NCBI RefSeq assembly: GCF_000758525.1
Contig: NZ_CP009241.1
Span: 3,410,001 to 3,474,000, forward strand
Length of the DNA: 64,000 nucleotides
Direction: 5' to 3'
Source: Paenibacillus sp. FSL H7-0357
GTDB lineage: Bacteria; Bacillota; Bacilli; Paenibacillales; Paenibacillaceae
Position 1 is the stretch's first letter, and each line of letters begins with the position of its first letter. A program made the translations under genes and the position numbers. The notes beneath the pieces are model-generated. The model was not told the origin of the DNA, made no database searches, and worked only from the letters and a program-made list of their open reading frames with translations. This document shows, in pieces, positions 8,241 through 16,447 of this stretch.

Positions 8241-8402
8241 ATGAATATGACAGTACATAATCTTATGGCTTTCAATCATCAGTATTTTAGACCTCAACCC
8301 GTGGTCGAAGCCAAATCTTCCAACTCCGATGACAAGACTCGCAGCTTTCAGGATATCCTGAACGAGAAGCTGAAGACATCAACGAATGAGATGAAGAGAT
8401 AA
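8241..8402 (+). CDS. Small ORF, 53 aa, function unknown
   Basis: An ATG at 8241 follows a near-perfect GGAAGGAGG site ten bases upstream and opens a 53-codon frame ending at TAA 8402, with a strong terminator 36 bases later. The peptide begins MNMTVHNLMAFNHQYF and ends with an amphipathic charged segment, SFQDILNEKLKTSTNEMKR. I do not recognise a family. The SFxxIL-x-KL pattern recalls short helical peptides in flagellar-operon proteins, but that likeness is weak. Having its own ribosome binding site and terminator makes it a credible small gene. Confidence 0.6.
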   Translation: MNMTVHNLMAFNHQYFRPQPVVEAKSSNSDDKTRSFQDILNEKLKTSTNEMKR

Positions 8403-8437
8403 TTAGGAAGTTTATGACACAGTGATGACAATGATAG

Positions 8438-8483
8438 AAGCCGGACAAAGATCCCTCTGAGGGGGTCTTTGTCCGGCTTTTTT
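8438..8483. terminator. Strong bidirectional terminator
   Basis: AAGCCGGACAAAGA pairs with TCTTTGTCCGGCTT across a short loop, followed by a run of T. It sits between the 53-aa ORF and the minus-strand catalase relic and can serve both. Confidence 0.85.
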
Positions 8484-8487
8484 GAAT

Positions 8488-9316
8488 TTAGCGGATATTG
8501 GCCGCCTGCTGCAGGCGTGCTGCAATGGCGAGGAAATCCTCCTCTGAAAAGCCCGGAGCGAATTCTTCCGGCACTTCCGGAGCTTCGGCAATCGGAAATC
8601 CTTTAGGGGAGCCTTCAATGACCTCTAATGGCTGGCCGTCTTCAGGGTGCGGCCCCTTCCAGATTTGTTTGATCTCTGTGAAATCTCCCTCGCTGTTCGT
8701 GTACAGCTTCGTATGAATCCCTTTGGACTCATATTTACGCGTTTCATTAAATGCTTTATTGCTGAGGGAAGGGATTGGAATGAGCTTGCTGACATCTACA
8801 CCTGTAGCCATTTCCAGCGCTTTGGCGTAGGCCACCACATGCACTCCGCCGCGTACCAGCAAATACCCGACCACCTCGCGGGCAGCCGGATGGTCTGTCA
8901 TTTCATAAACCTTCATCTTATGAGTACGGGCGCCGCATTCCAGAAAGAAGTTATGCAGCAAGTCCAGAATCAGATTGCCGCTGTTAAAGACATATTCTCC
9001 GCTCCATGGGCGTCCCATGGAATCTACAGGCAATGCGCCTTGGCCGCCGCTAAGGGCAAAATAGGTGTTGCGTGCGTTTTTGAACGGCTCCAGCGGCGTT
9101 TGATCCGGTTCTTTATAAAGTGGAGCCGCAGAGGCATTTATTAACTGCATGCGAGACCAGTTCAACATGGCCCAGCTCTTCTGCAGTGATGCTCATGAGC
9201 AGATCATAGAACGGCTTGAGCTTTTTTTTGCTTCGGAAATTGAAAGACTGGAACAGGTAATTGTTCAGTGTGGACATTTCCCCGTATTTCCCGCCAAGCA
9301 GTTCCTGAACAGTCAT
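8488..9316 (-). pseudogene. Manganese catalase, frameshifted and lacking its N-terminus
   Basis: Two overlapping frames together spell a non-haem manganese catalase. The first (9316-9113) reads VQELLGGKYGEMSTLNNYLF and ITAEELGHVELVSHA; the second (to 8488) continues LINASAAPLYKEPDQ, then PVDSMGRPWSGEYVFNSGN and RGGVHVVAY. The frame changes at about 9145-9150, where one base appears to be in excess after the SHA codons. The metal-ligand regions (Glu in GEMST, Glu and His in EELGHVE, Glu in FFLECGA, His in GGVHVVAY) all survive. The usual first 25-30 residues are absent, with an in-frame stop 36 bases before the ATG. Intact homologues convert hydrogen peroxide to water and oxygen. With two lesions, this copy is probably inactive unless the frameshift is a sequencing error. 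Confidence 0.85.
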
Positions 9317-9459
9317 TCCTCGCTCTATAGTGTCTCCCTGCCTGTCAATCTATACTCAGTGCTATAGTTAATTTCCGTGCGTAATGTTGGTTGCTCCAAA
9401 GCTGTCGCCGGGTGCGGTGTCTACGAGATACAGTCCTCTCCATTCTCAAACTATTTGAG

Positions 9460-9672
9460 CTAGGGTCTGATCTCAAAAAATTCGCAGCTCCGCCGGGAAT
9501 AGTAGGTTAAATCGCTGACCCGCGACTGGATGACAACATCCGAATCTGTAAATCGGACAACCGTCGCTCCGGAATTCACCAGATGATCGTCCTGAAAGAC
9601 GCGCACAGGCAGCTTGCGGTCAACGGCTTCCTGTAAATCACTGTCTGTCAGTAAAGGGCGGTTGATAGGCAT
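9460..9672 (-). CDS. Small hypothetical protein (70 aa)
   Basis: I do not recognise a named family. The 70-residue sequence looks like a small beta-rich domain: PVRVFQDDHLVNSGATVVRF followed by SDVVIQSRVSDLTYYSRRSC, reminiscent of short YolD-like or SH3-like proteins. AAAGGAG lies at good spacing before the ATG. It stands alone between the catalase relic and the sugar transporter promoter region. Function unknown. Confidence 0.6.
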   Translation of the reverse strand: MPINRPLLTDSDLQEAVDRKLPVRVFQDDHLVNSGATVVRFTDSDVVIQSRVSDLTYYSRRSCEFFEIRP

Positions 9673-9771
9673 GAAAGGTACTCTCCTTTGATGGGTGAAT
9701 AATTGCTTGAATTAAAACCAGTATACCTGTGCAGAGGATAGAAATCCAATGGTTCCAAACGGGATGCGGCT

Positions 9772-9823
9772 GTGGAAATGGGTGTATAAGAACCGGAATT
9801 TACCATATCGTAAATATTTCCAC
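9772..9823 (+). promoter_or_regulatory. Nested inverted repeats upstream of sugar ABC operon
   Basis: GTGGAAAT (9772-9779) and ATTTCCAC (9816-9823) form an 8-bp inverted repeat that encloses a second perfect one, ATTTAC-catatc-GTAAAT (9798-9815). They lie about 95 bases before the binding-protein start and are candidate sites for the response regulator encoded at 16448. The regulator-site pairing is inferred. Confidence 0.4.
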
Positions 9824-9913
9824 CTCAAATCGGAAGTTTGCCTCCTCAAAAAAAGATTTCTCCTACTGTACACTAAGACTTGTAAGAGAAACCTTTGAGA
9901 GGGGTACAGAGGA

Positions 9914-11275
9914 ATGAAAAAAGCAAAGAATCTGGCGTTGACGCTTGCTTCAATCATGCTCGTTGGTTCACTGGCAGCATGCGGAGGTAACAACAACGCT
10001 GAAAACAACACTGCGAAAAATAATGCAGGTAACAACGTTAAAAGTACAGATGCGCCGGCAACCGAAGGAGATAAAACGGAACCGGCTGAGAAGGTTGAGC
10101 TATCATTCTGGACACTTGGCAGTGTTAACTATGAAGAACTGGCGAAAGAATATACCAAGGAACATCCGAACGTTACAATCAAAATTCAGAACACCGGTGA
10201 CCAGACTGCCCATCACAACAACCTGACAACTGCGTTGTCGGCGAACTCGGGAGCGCCTGATATTTTCCAACTTGAAATCGGTTTCATGGAACGTTTCCTG
10301 GGTGCTCAGGATAAATTCTACAACCTGAATGATCTGGGAGCAAAAGATATTCAAGCCAATTATCTCGACTGGAAATGGAAGCAAGCCTCCTCTGTTGACG
10401 GCAGCTTCCAGCTCGGACTTCCAACGGATATCGGTCCTACGGTTGTCTACTACCGCACGGATTTGGCTGAAGCAGCGGGACTGCCAAGCGATCCGGAAGG
10501 GTTCAGTGCTGCTATTGACTCATGGGATAAGCTCGCTACTGTGGCGAAAGCCTACAAGGACAAAACCGGTAAATACTTCTCTGACTTAACAGATCTGACG
10601 TATAACGCGCTCCGCGACCAATCTCCTGATGAAATCTACTTCAGCAAAGCTGACGGCAAATTTATCGGAGATACCAATCCGCAAGTGAAAAAAGCTTACG
10701 ATTTCACCGTTAAAGGCATTCAGGAAGGTTGGATCAGCAATATGCTGCTGTGGTCTCCTGAGTGGGGTCAAGGCATGACCGACGGATCGTTCGCCGTAGT
10801 TATGGGTCCTGCATGGATGGCCGGCTATATTAAGACCAACGCTCCTGATTCTGCCGGTAAATGGAAAATTGCTCAGCTGCCCGAAGGTGCCGGAAACTGG
10901 GGTGGTTCGTTCATCACCCTTCCTAAGGAAGGCAAACATCCGAAGGAAGCTTATGATTTCATTCAATGGCTCGTCAACAAGGATAATCAGCTCGAATCGT
11001 TCAAAGCTAAGGGTCTGATGCCTTCCATTCCTGCACTGTATGAAGATCCGGCATTCGTAGATTTCAAAGATGACTTCTTCGGCGGCCAACAAATCGCAGT
11101 TGAATTTGGTAAGGCGGCTAACCGTGTTAAACCGGTATACTACGGACCGCTGCATGACCAAACCGATACCTTCTTCAAGAACGCGCTGAAGAACGTAATT
11201 GAGAAAAAAGCCGACCCTGCCAAAGAGTGGGATGAAGCAGTTAAACAAGCGAAAACCCTGGAGGAACGCAGCTAA
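9914..11275 (+). CDS. Carbohydrate ABC transporter substrate-binding lipoprotein
   Basis: The 453-residue product starts with a lipoprotein signal peptide ending in LAAC (Cys23), then an Asn-rich linker, then a family 1 extracellular sugar-binding fold. Typical features are LSFWTLGSVNYEELAKEY, the SGAPDIFQLEIGF segment and the C-terminal region KEAYDFIQWLVNKDNQLE. It would be tethered outside the membrane and deliver a sugar or oligosaccharide to the two permeases that follow. No ATPase is encoded nearby; a shared MsmX-like ATPase elsewhere is usual for this class. Hairpins after the gene probably keep it expressed above the permeases. Confidence 0.92.
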   Translation: MKKAKNLALTLASIMLVGSLAACGGNNNAENNTAKNNAGNNVKSTDAPATEGDKTEPAEKVELSFWTLGSVNYEELAKEYTKEHPNVTIKIQNTGDQTAHHNNLTTALSANSGAPDIFQLEIGFMERFLGAQDKFYNLNDLGAKDIQANYLDWKWKQASSVDGSFQLGLPTDIGPTVVYYRTDLAEAAGLPSDPEGFSAAIDSWDKLATVAKAYKDKTGKYFSDLTDLTYNALRDQSPDEIYFSKADGKFIGDTNPQVKKAYDFTVKGIQEGWISNMLLWSPEWGQGMTDGSFAVVMGPAWMAGYIKTNAPDSAGKWKIAQLPEGAGNWGGSFITLPKEGKHPKEAYDFIQWLVNKDNQLESFKAKGLMPSIPALYEDPAFVDFKDDFFGGQQIAVEFGKAANRVKPVYYGPLHDQTDTFFKNALKNVIEKKADPAKEWDEAVKQAKTLEERS

Positions 11276-11306
11276 GCATTTCAATTAGGAAATGATGCCT
11301 GTAATG

Positions 11307-11347
11307 CCGGATTCATGGAGAGCCGCACTCTCTGTGAGTCCGGTTTT
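11307..11347 (+). terminator. Intra-operon hairpin after binding protein
   Basis: CCGGATTCA pairs with TGAGTCCGG, with an inner GAGAG/CTCTC stem, followed by TTTT. It likely attenuates or stabilises the binding-protein mRNA relative to the permease genes. Confidence 0.6.
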
Positions 11348-11379
11348 AGTGAAATAGGAAGACTTAATCATCGATCAAG

Positions 11380-11397
11380 ACTCCTATCGGAGTTTTT
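11380..11397 (+). terminator. Short terminator-like hairpin before permease genes
   Basis: ACTCC-tatc-GGAGT followed by five T residues. It is short and probably a leaky attenuator, 24 bases before the permease start. Confidence 0.45.
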
Positions 11398-11420
11398 GCT
11401 ATATTCCCTGGAGGTGTGAC

Positions 11421-12374
11421 ATGGCTGAACCCGTAATTACGAGTCCACATGCCGAGAGCAAACGCCCTTTTTTAACTGAACAAAGACGGAGCCGCCTCAC
11501 TGCTTATACATTTATTTCTCCGTTCTTTATTCTGTTCTCGATATTTGGACTGTACCCGATCTTCTTTACGTTTTATTTATCTTTCTTTAAGTGGGACGCG
11601 CTCAATCCGATGAAATTCGTCGGGATGAAGAACTACGATCTGGTCACAAGCGACCCGACCTTTTGGATTTCCTTCACCAATACGCTGATTATGGGCCTGA
11701 TGGGCACGTTGCCGCAGGTGTTTCTGGCGCTGCTGCTCGCAGTGCTGCTGCATTCAGGAATGACGCGGTTTAAGAAAACCTTCCGTATTCTGTATTTCAT
11801 GCCCAACATTACGTCGATTGTGGCTGTTACGCTTGTATTCAGCACCCTGTTCGGCAACAACGGGATGATCAACTGGATGCTGAACGGGCTTGGACTGGAC
11901 AGTATGGCATTCAACTCCGGCTGGTGGGGCGTAAAGATTGCCATCTCCACCATGGTTATGTGGCGCTGGACGGGTTATAACGCGATCATCTTCCTGTCGG
12001 GCCTGCAGAGCATACCGATGGATCTGTACGAGTCCGCGCGGATTGACGGTGCGAACAGAAGACAGCAGCTGTTTTCCATCACACTGCCGCTCCTCAAGCC
12101 ATTCATTATTTTCGTATCCCTCCAATCTACGATTGGTGCGCTGCAGCTCTTCACAGAGCCATATGTATTCTTGGGCCAATCCGGTACCGGATCAACCCGC
12201 CAGGAAGGGATTACAATGGTTACTTATTTATACAGCGAAGCATTCCGCAACGGATTCTTCGGTACGGCGGCGGCTACGGCGGTTATGCTGTTCCTCGTCA
12301 CTATTCTATTCTCCATCCTTAATATGCTGATTACCAGAGGCACAGGCGGAGAGTCTAGGAGGAGAAAAGCGTGA
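11421..12374 (+). CDS. Sugar ABC transporter permease (MalF/UgpA type)
   Basis: A 317-residue inner-membrane permease with six hydrophobic helices after an N-terminal soluble tail. The ATPase-docking EAA loop reads YESARIDGANRRQQLFSITLP near residue 210. It pairs with the next gene to form the channel for the binding protein at 9914. GGAGGTGTGAC precedes the ATG. Its stop overlaps the next start by four bases. Confidence 0.92.
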   Translation: MAEPVITSPHAESKRPFLTEQRRSRLTAYTFISPFFILFSIFGLYPIFFTFYLSFFKWDALNPMKFVGMKNYDLVTSDPTFWISFTNTLIMGLMGTLPQVFLALLLAVLLHSGMTRFKKTFRILYFMPNITSIVAVTLVFSTLFGNNGMINWMLNGLGLDSMAFNSGWWGVKIAISTMVMWRWTGYNAIIFLSGLQSIPMDLYESARIDGANRRQQLFSITLPLLKPFIIFVSLQSTIGALQLFTEPYVFLGQSGTGSTRQEGITMVTYLYSEAFRNGFFGTAAATAVMLFLVTILFSILNMLITRGTGGESRRRKA

Positions 12375-13234
12375 GCACATTGCGAATTTTCAGAAAAAAA
12401 CCGGATGACCTCGGTTTCTTCGGCAAGTTGGGGTTTTATTTCCTGCTCATTCTCGGAGCATTAATCTCTGTCTTTCCATTCTATTGGATGTTTGTTGTAG
12501 GAACCAATGACAAGGGTGCGGTGTTCCATAAGCCACCTTTGTTAACCATCGGGGACCAGTTCTTCGACAACTTCAGCAGAGTGCTGGAACGGTCGGATAT
12601 CTTCCTGGCACTCGGTAACTCGCTGTTCGTCTCGTCCATGGTCACGATTTCGGTTGTGTTCTTCTGCACCCTGGCCGGCTATGCATTTGCCAAATATGAG
12701 TTTCCGCTAAAGAACATGCTATTTGTGTTCGTCATCGCTACGCTGATTGTTCCCCAGCAGCTGGGTGTAATTCCGACTTATGTTATTATGTCCAAACTGC
12801 ACTGGATCGACAGCTTCAAGGCGCTTATTGTGCCTGCGATGGTCAATGCCTTCGGGATCTTCTGGATGCGCCAGTATATCTCCTCGGCGGTACCTACCGA
12901 ACTGATTGAAGCAGGACGGATTGATGGAGGCGGACATTTCCGGATCTTCTGGAAGATTGCTATTCCTGTCATTACTCCGGCAATGGCTACGCTTGGCATA
13001 CTTAATTTTATGACGGTATGGAATGACTTCTTCTGGCCGCTCGTCGTCCTGAAGAATAAAGAGCATTTTACCATTCAGATCGCGCTGCAGCAGCTGTTCA
13101 GTGCACGTGATGGTCTTGACTATGGGATGATTATGTCAGCAACCTTTACGGCCACACTTCCGCTGCTCGTCGTCTTCCTGTTCTTCAGCCGTTGGGTAAT
13201 TGCCGGTCTGACCTCAGGCGCAATCAAAAGCTAA
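12371..13234 (+). CDS. Sugar ABC transporter permease (MalG/UgpE type)
   Basis: This is the second permease subunit, 287 residues with six membrane helices. The EAA loop is IEAGRIDGGGHFRIFWKIAIP near residue 180. It starts at a GTG that overlaps the upstream stop (GTGA), implying coupled, equimolar synthesis with its partner. The family imports mono- or oligosaccharides such as maltose, glycerol phosphate or plant-derived sugars; the substrate cannot be read from sequence. Confidence 0.92.
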   Translation: MSTLRIFRKKPDDLGFFGKLGFYFLLILGALISVFPFYWMFVVGTNDKGAVFHKPPLLTIGDQFFDNFSRVLERSDIFLALGNSLFVSSMVTISVVFFCTLAGYAFAKYEFPLKNMLFVFVIATLIVPQQLGVIPTYVIMSKLHWIDSFKALIVPAMVNAFGIFWMRQYISSAVPTELIEAGRIDGGGHFRIFWKIAIPVITPAMATLGILNFMTVWNDFFWPLVVLKNKEHFTIQIALQQLFSARDGLDYGMIMSATFTATLPLLVVFLFFSRWVIAGLTSGAIKS

Positions 13235-13319
13235 ACTGGTTTTTAATGTTAAACAAGGAAATAGGGAGTACCGTGAAGAATAATAATGGGCAGAGACAGC
13301 AGGAGGAAGGGAAAGGCAT

Positions 13320-15044
13320 ATGAAGCTCCGCCGCAAAATCTTGTTCGCTATTATTCTTCTCGTGTTCATTCCCGTGATCGTGATGGGGATTGTTACGTAT
13401 GCGAATTTTTCCAGTGCCATGGAGAAGAAATCAAGCAATTTTTACTGGATCTCACTTCTGGAGACAGACCGCAAGCTTAAGTTTGCACTCAGCGAAATCT
13501 CATACATTACAAATTCGGCTATTATTTCGCCAAAAATTCAGGAAACGCTCAAACAGCCGGATTTTGTACTGACCTACGACATTAAGCAGGACATTAACAA
13601 CCTGCTGATAAATCATCCGATGATCACTTCTTTCAGTCTTTACGGCAAGGATCGCCTGATCTATCAGTACAACGCCCCTATGCCCTTCAATGAGATGCGC
13701 CATCAGAACTGGTACCGCGCGATGGAGGAAGCGGAGGGCCGGCCGGTATGGTCGGGACCCGGAGAGAATGGTTCGGAAGCTACCGGCAATCCGGTACTGG
13801 TGCAGTCCAGAATTATCAAGGATTCTTATTCTCTGGAGGATATCGGTTATCTGGTCGTTTACGTTAAGCCGGATTTGCTCGACCAAATTTTCTGGGAAGC
13901 TGCAACACTGAAGAAAGGGGATATTCTGCTGGTCAACAAGCAGGGGAATATCGTCTTTAACAAATCCGGTGAGCATATCGGGCAGCAAACCCATTTTCCT
14001 TTTCTGCAGGAGGGTTACGCCCAGGCTCAGGATTATTACATTGACAACTATCAAGGAGAGAAATCACTGATTACTTTCCTTCCTTCTCATAATTTGGACT
14101 GGAATTTGGTGGCCATCACTCCCATGAATCTGATTTCCTCGGAATCAGACTCTATTCGCAATCTTGCCATCATTCTATCCACGGTATCGCTGCTGTCCGC
14201 CTTTTTGTTTGACCGCTATTTCATCCGAAGGCTTGTGCGCAGCATTAACAGCGCGGTCAACGGTATGAAGCGGGTCAAGCAAGGAATCTTTACTCCGATT
14301 ACGACACCTTTGCGCTCTGATGATGAAAGCGATCTCTTGATTGACGGCTTTAACCGGATGAGCTCGCAGATCAGCGAACTCATTGAGCAGGTGCAAACCG
14401 AGCAGGGCCGCAAAAAGGAAGCGGAAATGCAGGCATTGATGGCGCAGATTAACCCGCATTTTATTTATAATTCACTGGAATCCATCAACTCTATGGCGGT
14501 GCTGGCGGGGAACAGGGATATCAGCAAAATGGTCATTTCTCTCGGCAGGCTGCTGCGGATCAGCATCAGCCAGAATCAGGAGCTGATTCCGCTGCAAATG
14601 GAGTTTGAGCATGTCCGCCACTATCTGGATATTCAGAAATTCCGTTTTGAAGACAAATTCTCTTACGCTATTGACTTGCCCGATACCCTCAGAAATGTGA
14701 TGACCCAGAAGCTGATTGTTCAGCCGATAGTGGAAAACGCGCTATATCATGCCATTGAGCAGATGGAAGAGCATGGGGTGATCACCATCGGAGCACAAGA
14801 GACAGGTAAAGATATTATTATCATCGTCAAGGATAACGGTCCGGGCTTCGATCTGGCCACACTGATGAGCCTATGGAATACAGAGCACAGCAATCCGAAG
14901 AAGTACAGCGACAGCGGCGTAGGCCTGAAGAATGTGCATGAGCGCCTGAACATCCGTTTCGGCAATCCTTATGGTATCCTCGTTTGTTCGTCCCCTGGAT
15001 TCGGTTCGACAATCTGTATCCGTATTCCCAAAATCCAGCCATGA
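13320..15044 (+). CDS. Sensor histidine kinase, YesM family
   Basis: The 574-residue kinase has an N-terminal membrane helix, a large extracellular region (about residues 35-275), a second helix at about 280-298, a HAMP domain, a His_kinase domain with the phosphoacceptor in QINPHFIYNSLESI (His380) and a C-terminal HATPase domain (VENALYHAIEQM, DNGPGFD and GVGLKNVHERL). This matches the LytS/YesM class that pairs with AraC-type response regulators. AGGAGG lies 14 bases before the ATG. It shares the operon with a membrane-anchored binding-protein-like gene and with its likely partner regulator at 16448. Confidence 0.92.
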   Translation: MKLRRKILFAIILLVFIPVIVMGIVTYANFSSAMEKKSSNFYWISLLETDRKLKFALSEISYITNSAIISPKIQETLKQPDFVLTYDIKQDINNLLINHPMITSFSLYGKDRLIYQYNAPMPFNEMRHQNWYRAMEEAEGRPVWSGPGENGSEATGNPVLVQSRIIKDSYSLEDIGYLVVYVKPDLLDQIFWEAATLKKGDILLVNKQGNIVFNKSGEHIGQQTHFPFLQEGYAQAQDYYIDNYQGEKSLITFLPSHNLDWNLVAITPMNLISSESDSIRNLAIILSTVSLLSAFLFDRYFIRRLVRSINSAVNGMKRVKQGIFTPITTPLRSDDESDLLIDGFNRMSSQISELIEQVQTEQGRKKEAEMQALMAQINPHFIYNSLESINSMAVLAGNRDISKMVISLGRLLRISISQNQELIPLQMEFEHVRHYLDIQKFRFEDKFSYAIDLPDTLRNVMTQKLIVQPIVENALYHAIEQMEEHGVITIGAQETGKDIIIIVKDNGPGFDLATLMSLWNTEHSNPKKYSDSGVGLKNVHERLNIRFGNPYGILVCSSPGFGSTICIRIPKIQP

Positions 15045-16429
15045 AAATAAGCGAAAACGGGATGAAAGAGGGGCGAGGAGCTGTGAAATGGGTGATGAAA
15101 TGGGGCTGGATACTGCTCTATATCCTGCTTATGGCCGGAGCGGTATTATTTATAAATTTTGGCAACAGGGAGCCGATTGAAGATAACTCTCCGGAGAAGA
15201 TTACGCTGACCTTCCGCCATTTCTGGATAAAGGAGCATGACAAGCCGCTGCTTGCAATATATGAAGAGGTCGTTCAGGAATATCAGAAGGAACATCCCAA
15301 CGTCAAGGTGAATTTCGAGGGACTCGACCAGACGATTCACCGTGAGCAGAAGCTGAAAAACGAGATGGTCACGGGTACACCGCCGGATATGTTCGTGCTG
15401 TTCGGCGGTGCGGAGATTGAGCCGTATGTCCGCTCCAACCGGTTGATGGATCTGACTGATTTTGTGCAGGAGAACGGGCTGAAGAACCAATTCAGTGATC
15501 TGCATCTATGGACCTTCAACCAGCATATCTACGGATTGCCGATTGAGGGAAATGCCGAGCCGCTTTATTTCAACAAAACGCTGTTCAGCAAGCTGGGCAT
15601 CAAAATTCCCGGGACGGTTGCTGAACTGGATGTTGCGATTAAGACGCTAAAGAAAGCAGGGTACATCCCGTTTGCTCTCGGCAATGAAGACCGCTGGCCT
15701 GCCGGGATATTCGCCCATTATTTAATGGACCGGTATGCCGGACCGGAGCTGATTCAGAAGCTGGTTACCGGGGAGGACGGGAGTACCTTTCAGAATAATT
15801 TGTATTCCCAGGCTTTTCAGCATCTGGAGCAGTGGATTGAGGAGGAGGCATTCAGCGCCAAATCCAATGATTTATCGACGGAGAATGCGGTCCGTTTATT
15901 TACAAGCGGCAAGGCTGCGATGTATTTGAACGGTAATTGGGATATTAATCTGTTCTCGGGAGACACGGCTCCGGCAGATTTTCAGAATCAGGTAGGCGTG
16001 ATTCCTTTTCCCGCTCTGAACCAAGGGACAGAACCGTCCATCGCGGGAGGTTATACGATAGGAATCGGTCTCTCCTCCAGCCTGAGCGGAAGCAAGCGGG
16101 AAGCGGCGCTGGAGCTGATGAAAGCATTCTATACAAAAGAGATTCAGACACAGATTGTGTATGAGGGGTTAAGAATACCTTCGATGCGGATCACCATTGA
16201 TCCGGATAAGACAGGACCGGTATTCGCTCAGGTAATGGCTATGATGGAGGATTATCACCAGAGCTTTGTTCCGTACGATAACCTGCTGTCTCCAGAAGTG
16301 AAGAAGACCTTCCTCAGTGTCATCGAGGAGATGATCGGCGGAGGGATGCAGGCTGACGAGGCGCTCGCGCAGCTGCAATCCGCTTCGGAACAATACTGGA
16401 ATCTGATACAAAGTTCTACAGTTCAATAA
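15041..16429 (+). CDS. Membrane-anchored extracellular sugar-binding-like protein
   Basis: The product has a family 1 solute-binding fold (TLTFRHFWIKEHDKPLLAIY, TGTPPDMFVLFGGAEIEPYV, SGKAAMYLNGNWDINL) but no lipobox. Instead one hydrophobic helix (WGWILLYILLMAGAVLFINF) near the N-terminus would anchor it to the membrane. It lies between the kinase and the response regulator and overlaps the kinase stop as ATGA. I chose ATG 15041 for that coupling; starts at 15062, 15083, 15092 or 15095 are possible and would leave the helix intact. The position suggests it presents ligand to the kinase rather than to the permeases, which already have a lipoprotein partner. Confidence 0.8.
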   Translation: MKISENGMKEGRGAVKWVMKWGWILLYILLMAGAVLFINFGNREPIEDNSPEKITLTFRHFWIKEHDKPLLAIYEEVVQEYQKEHPNVKVNFEGLDQTIHREQKLKNEMVTGTPPDMFVLFGGAEIEPYVRSNRLMDLTDFVQENGLKNQFSDLHLWTFNQHIYGLPIEGNAEPLYFNKTLFSKLGIKIPGTVAELDVAIKTLKKAGYIPFALGNEDRWPAGIFAHYLMDRYAGPELIQKLVTGEDGSTFQNNLYSQAFQHLEQWIEEEAFSAKSNDLSTENAVRLFTSGKAAMYLNGNWDINLFSGDTAPADFQNQVGVIPFPALNQGTEPSIAGGYTIGIGLSSSLSGSKREAALELMKAFYTKEIQTQIVYEGLRIPSMRITIDPDKTGPVFAQVMAMMEDYHQSFVPYDNLLSPEVKKTFLSVIEEMIGGGMQADEALAQLQSASEQYWNLIQSSTVQ

Positions 16430-16447
16430 ATCTGGGGGGTGCCGGAA

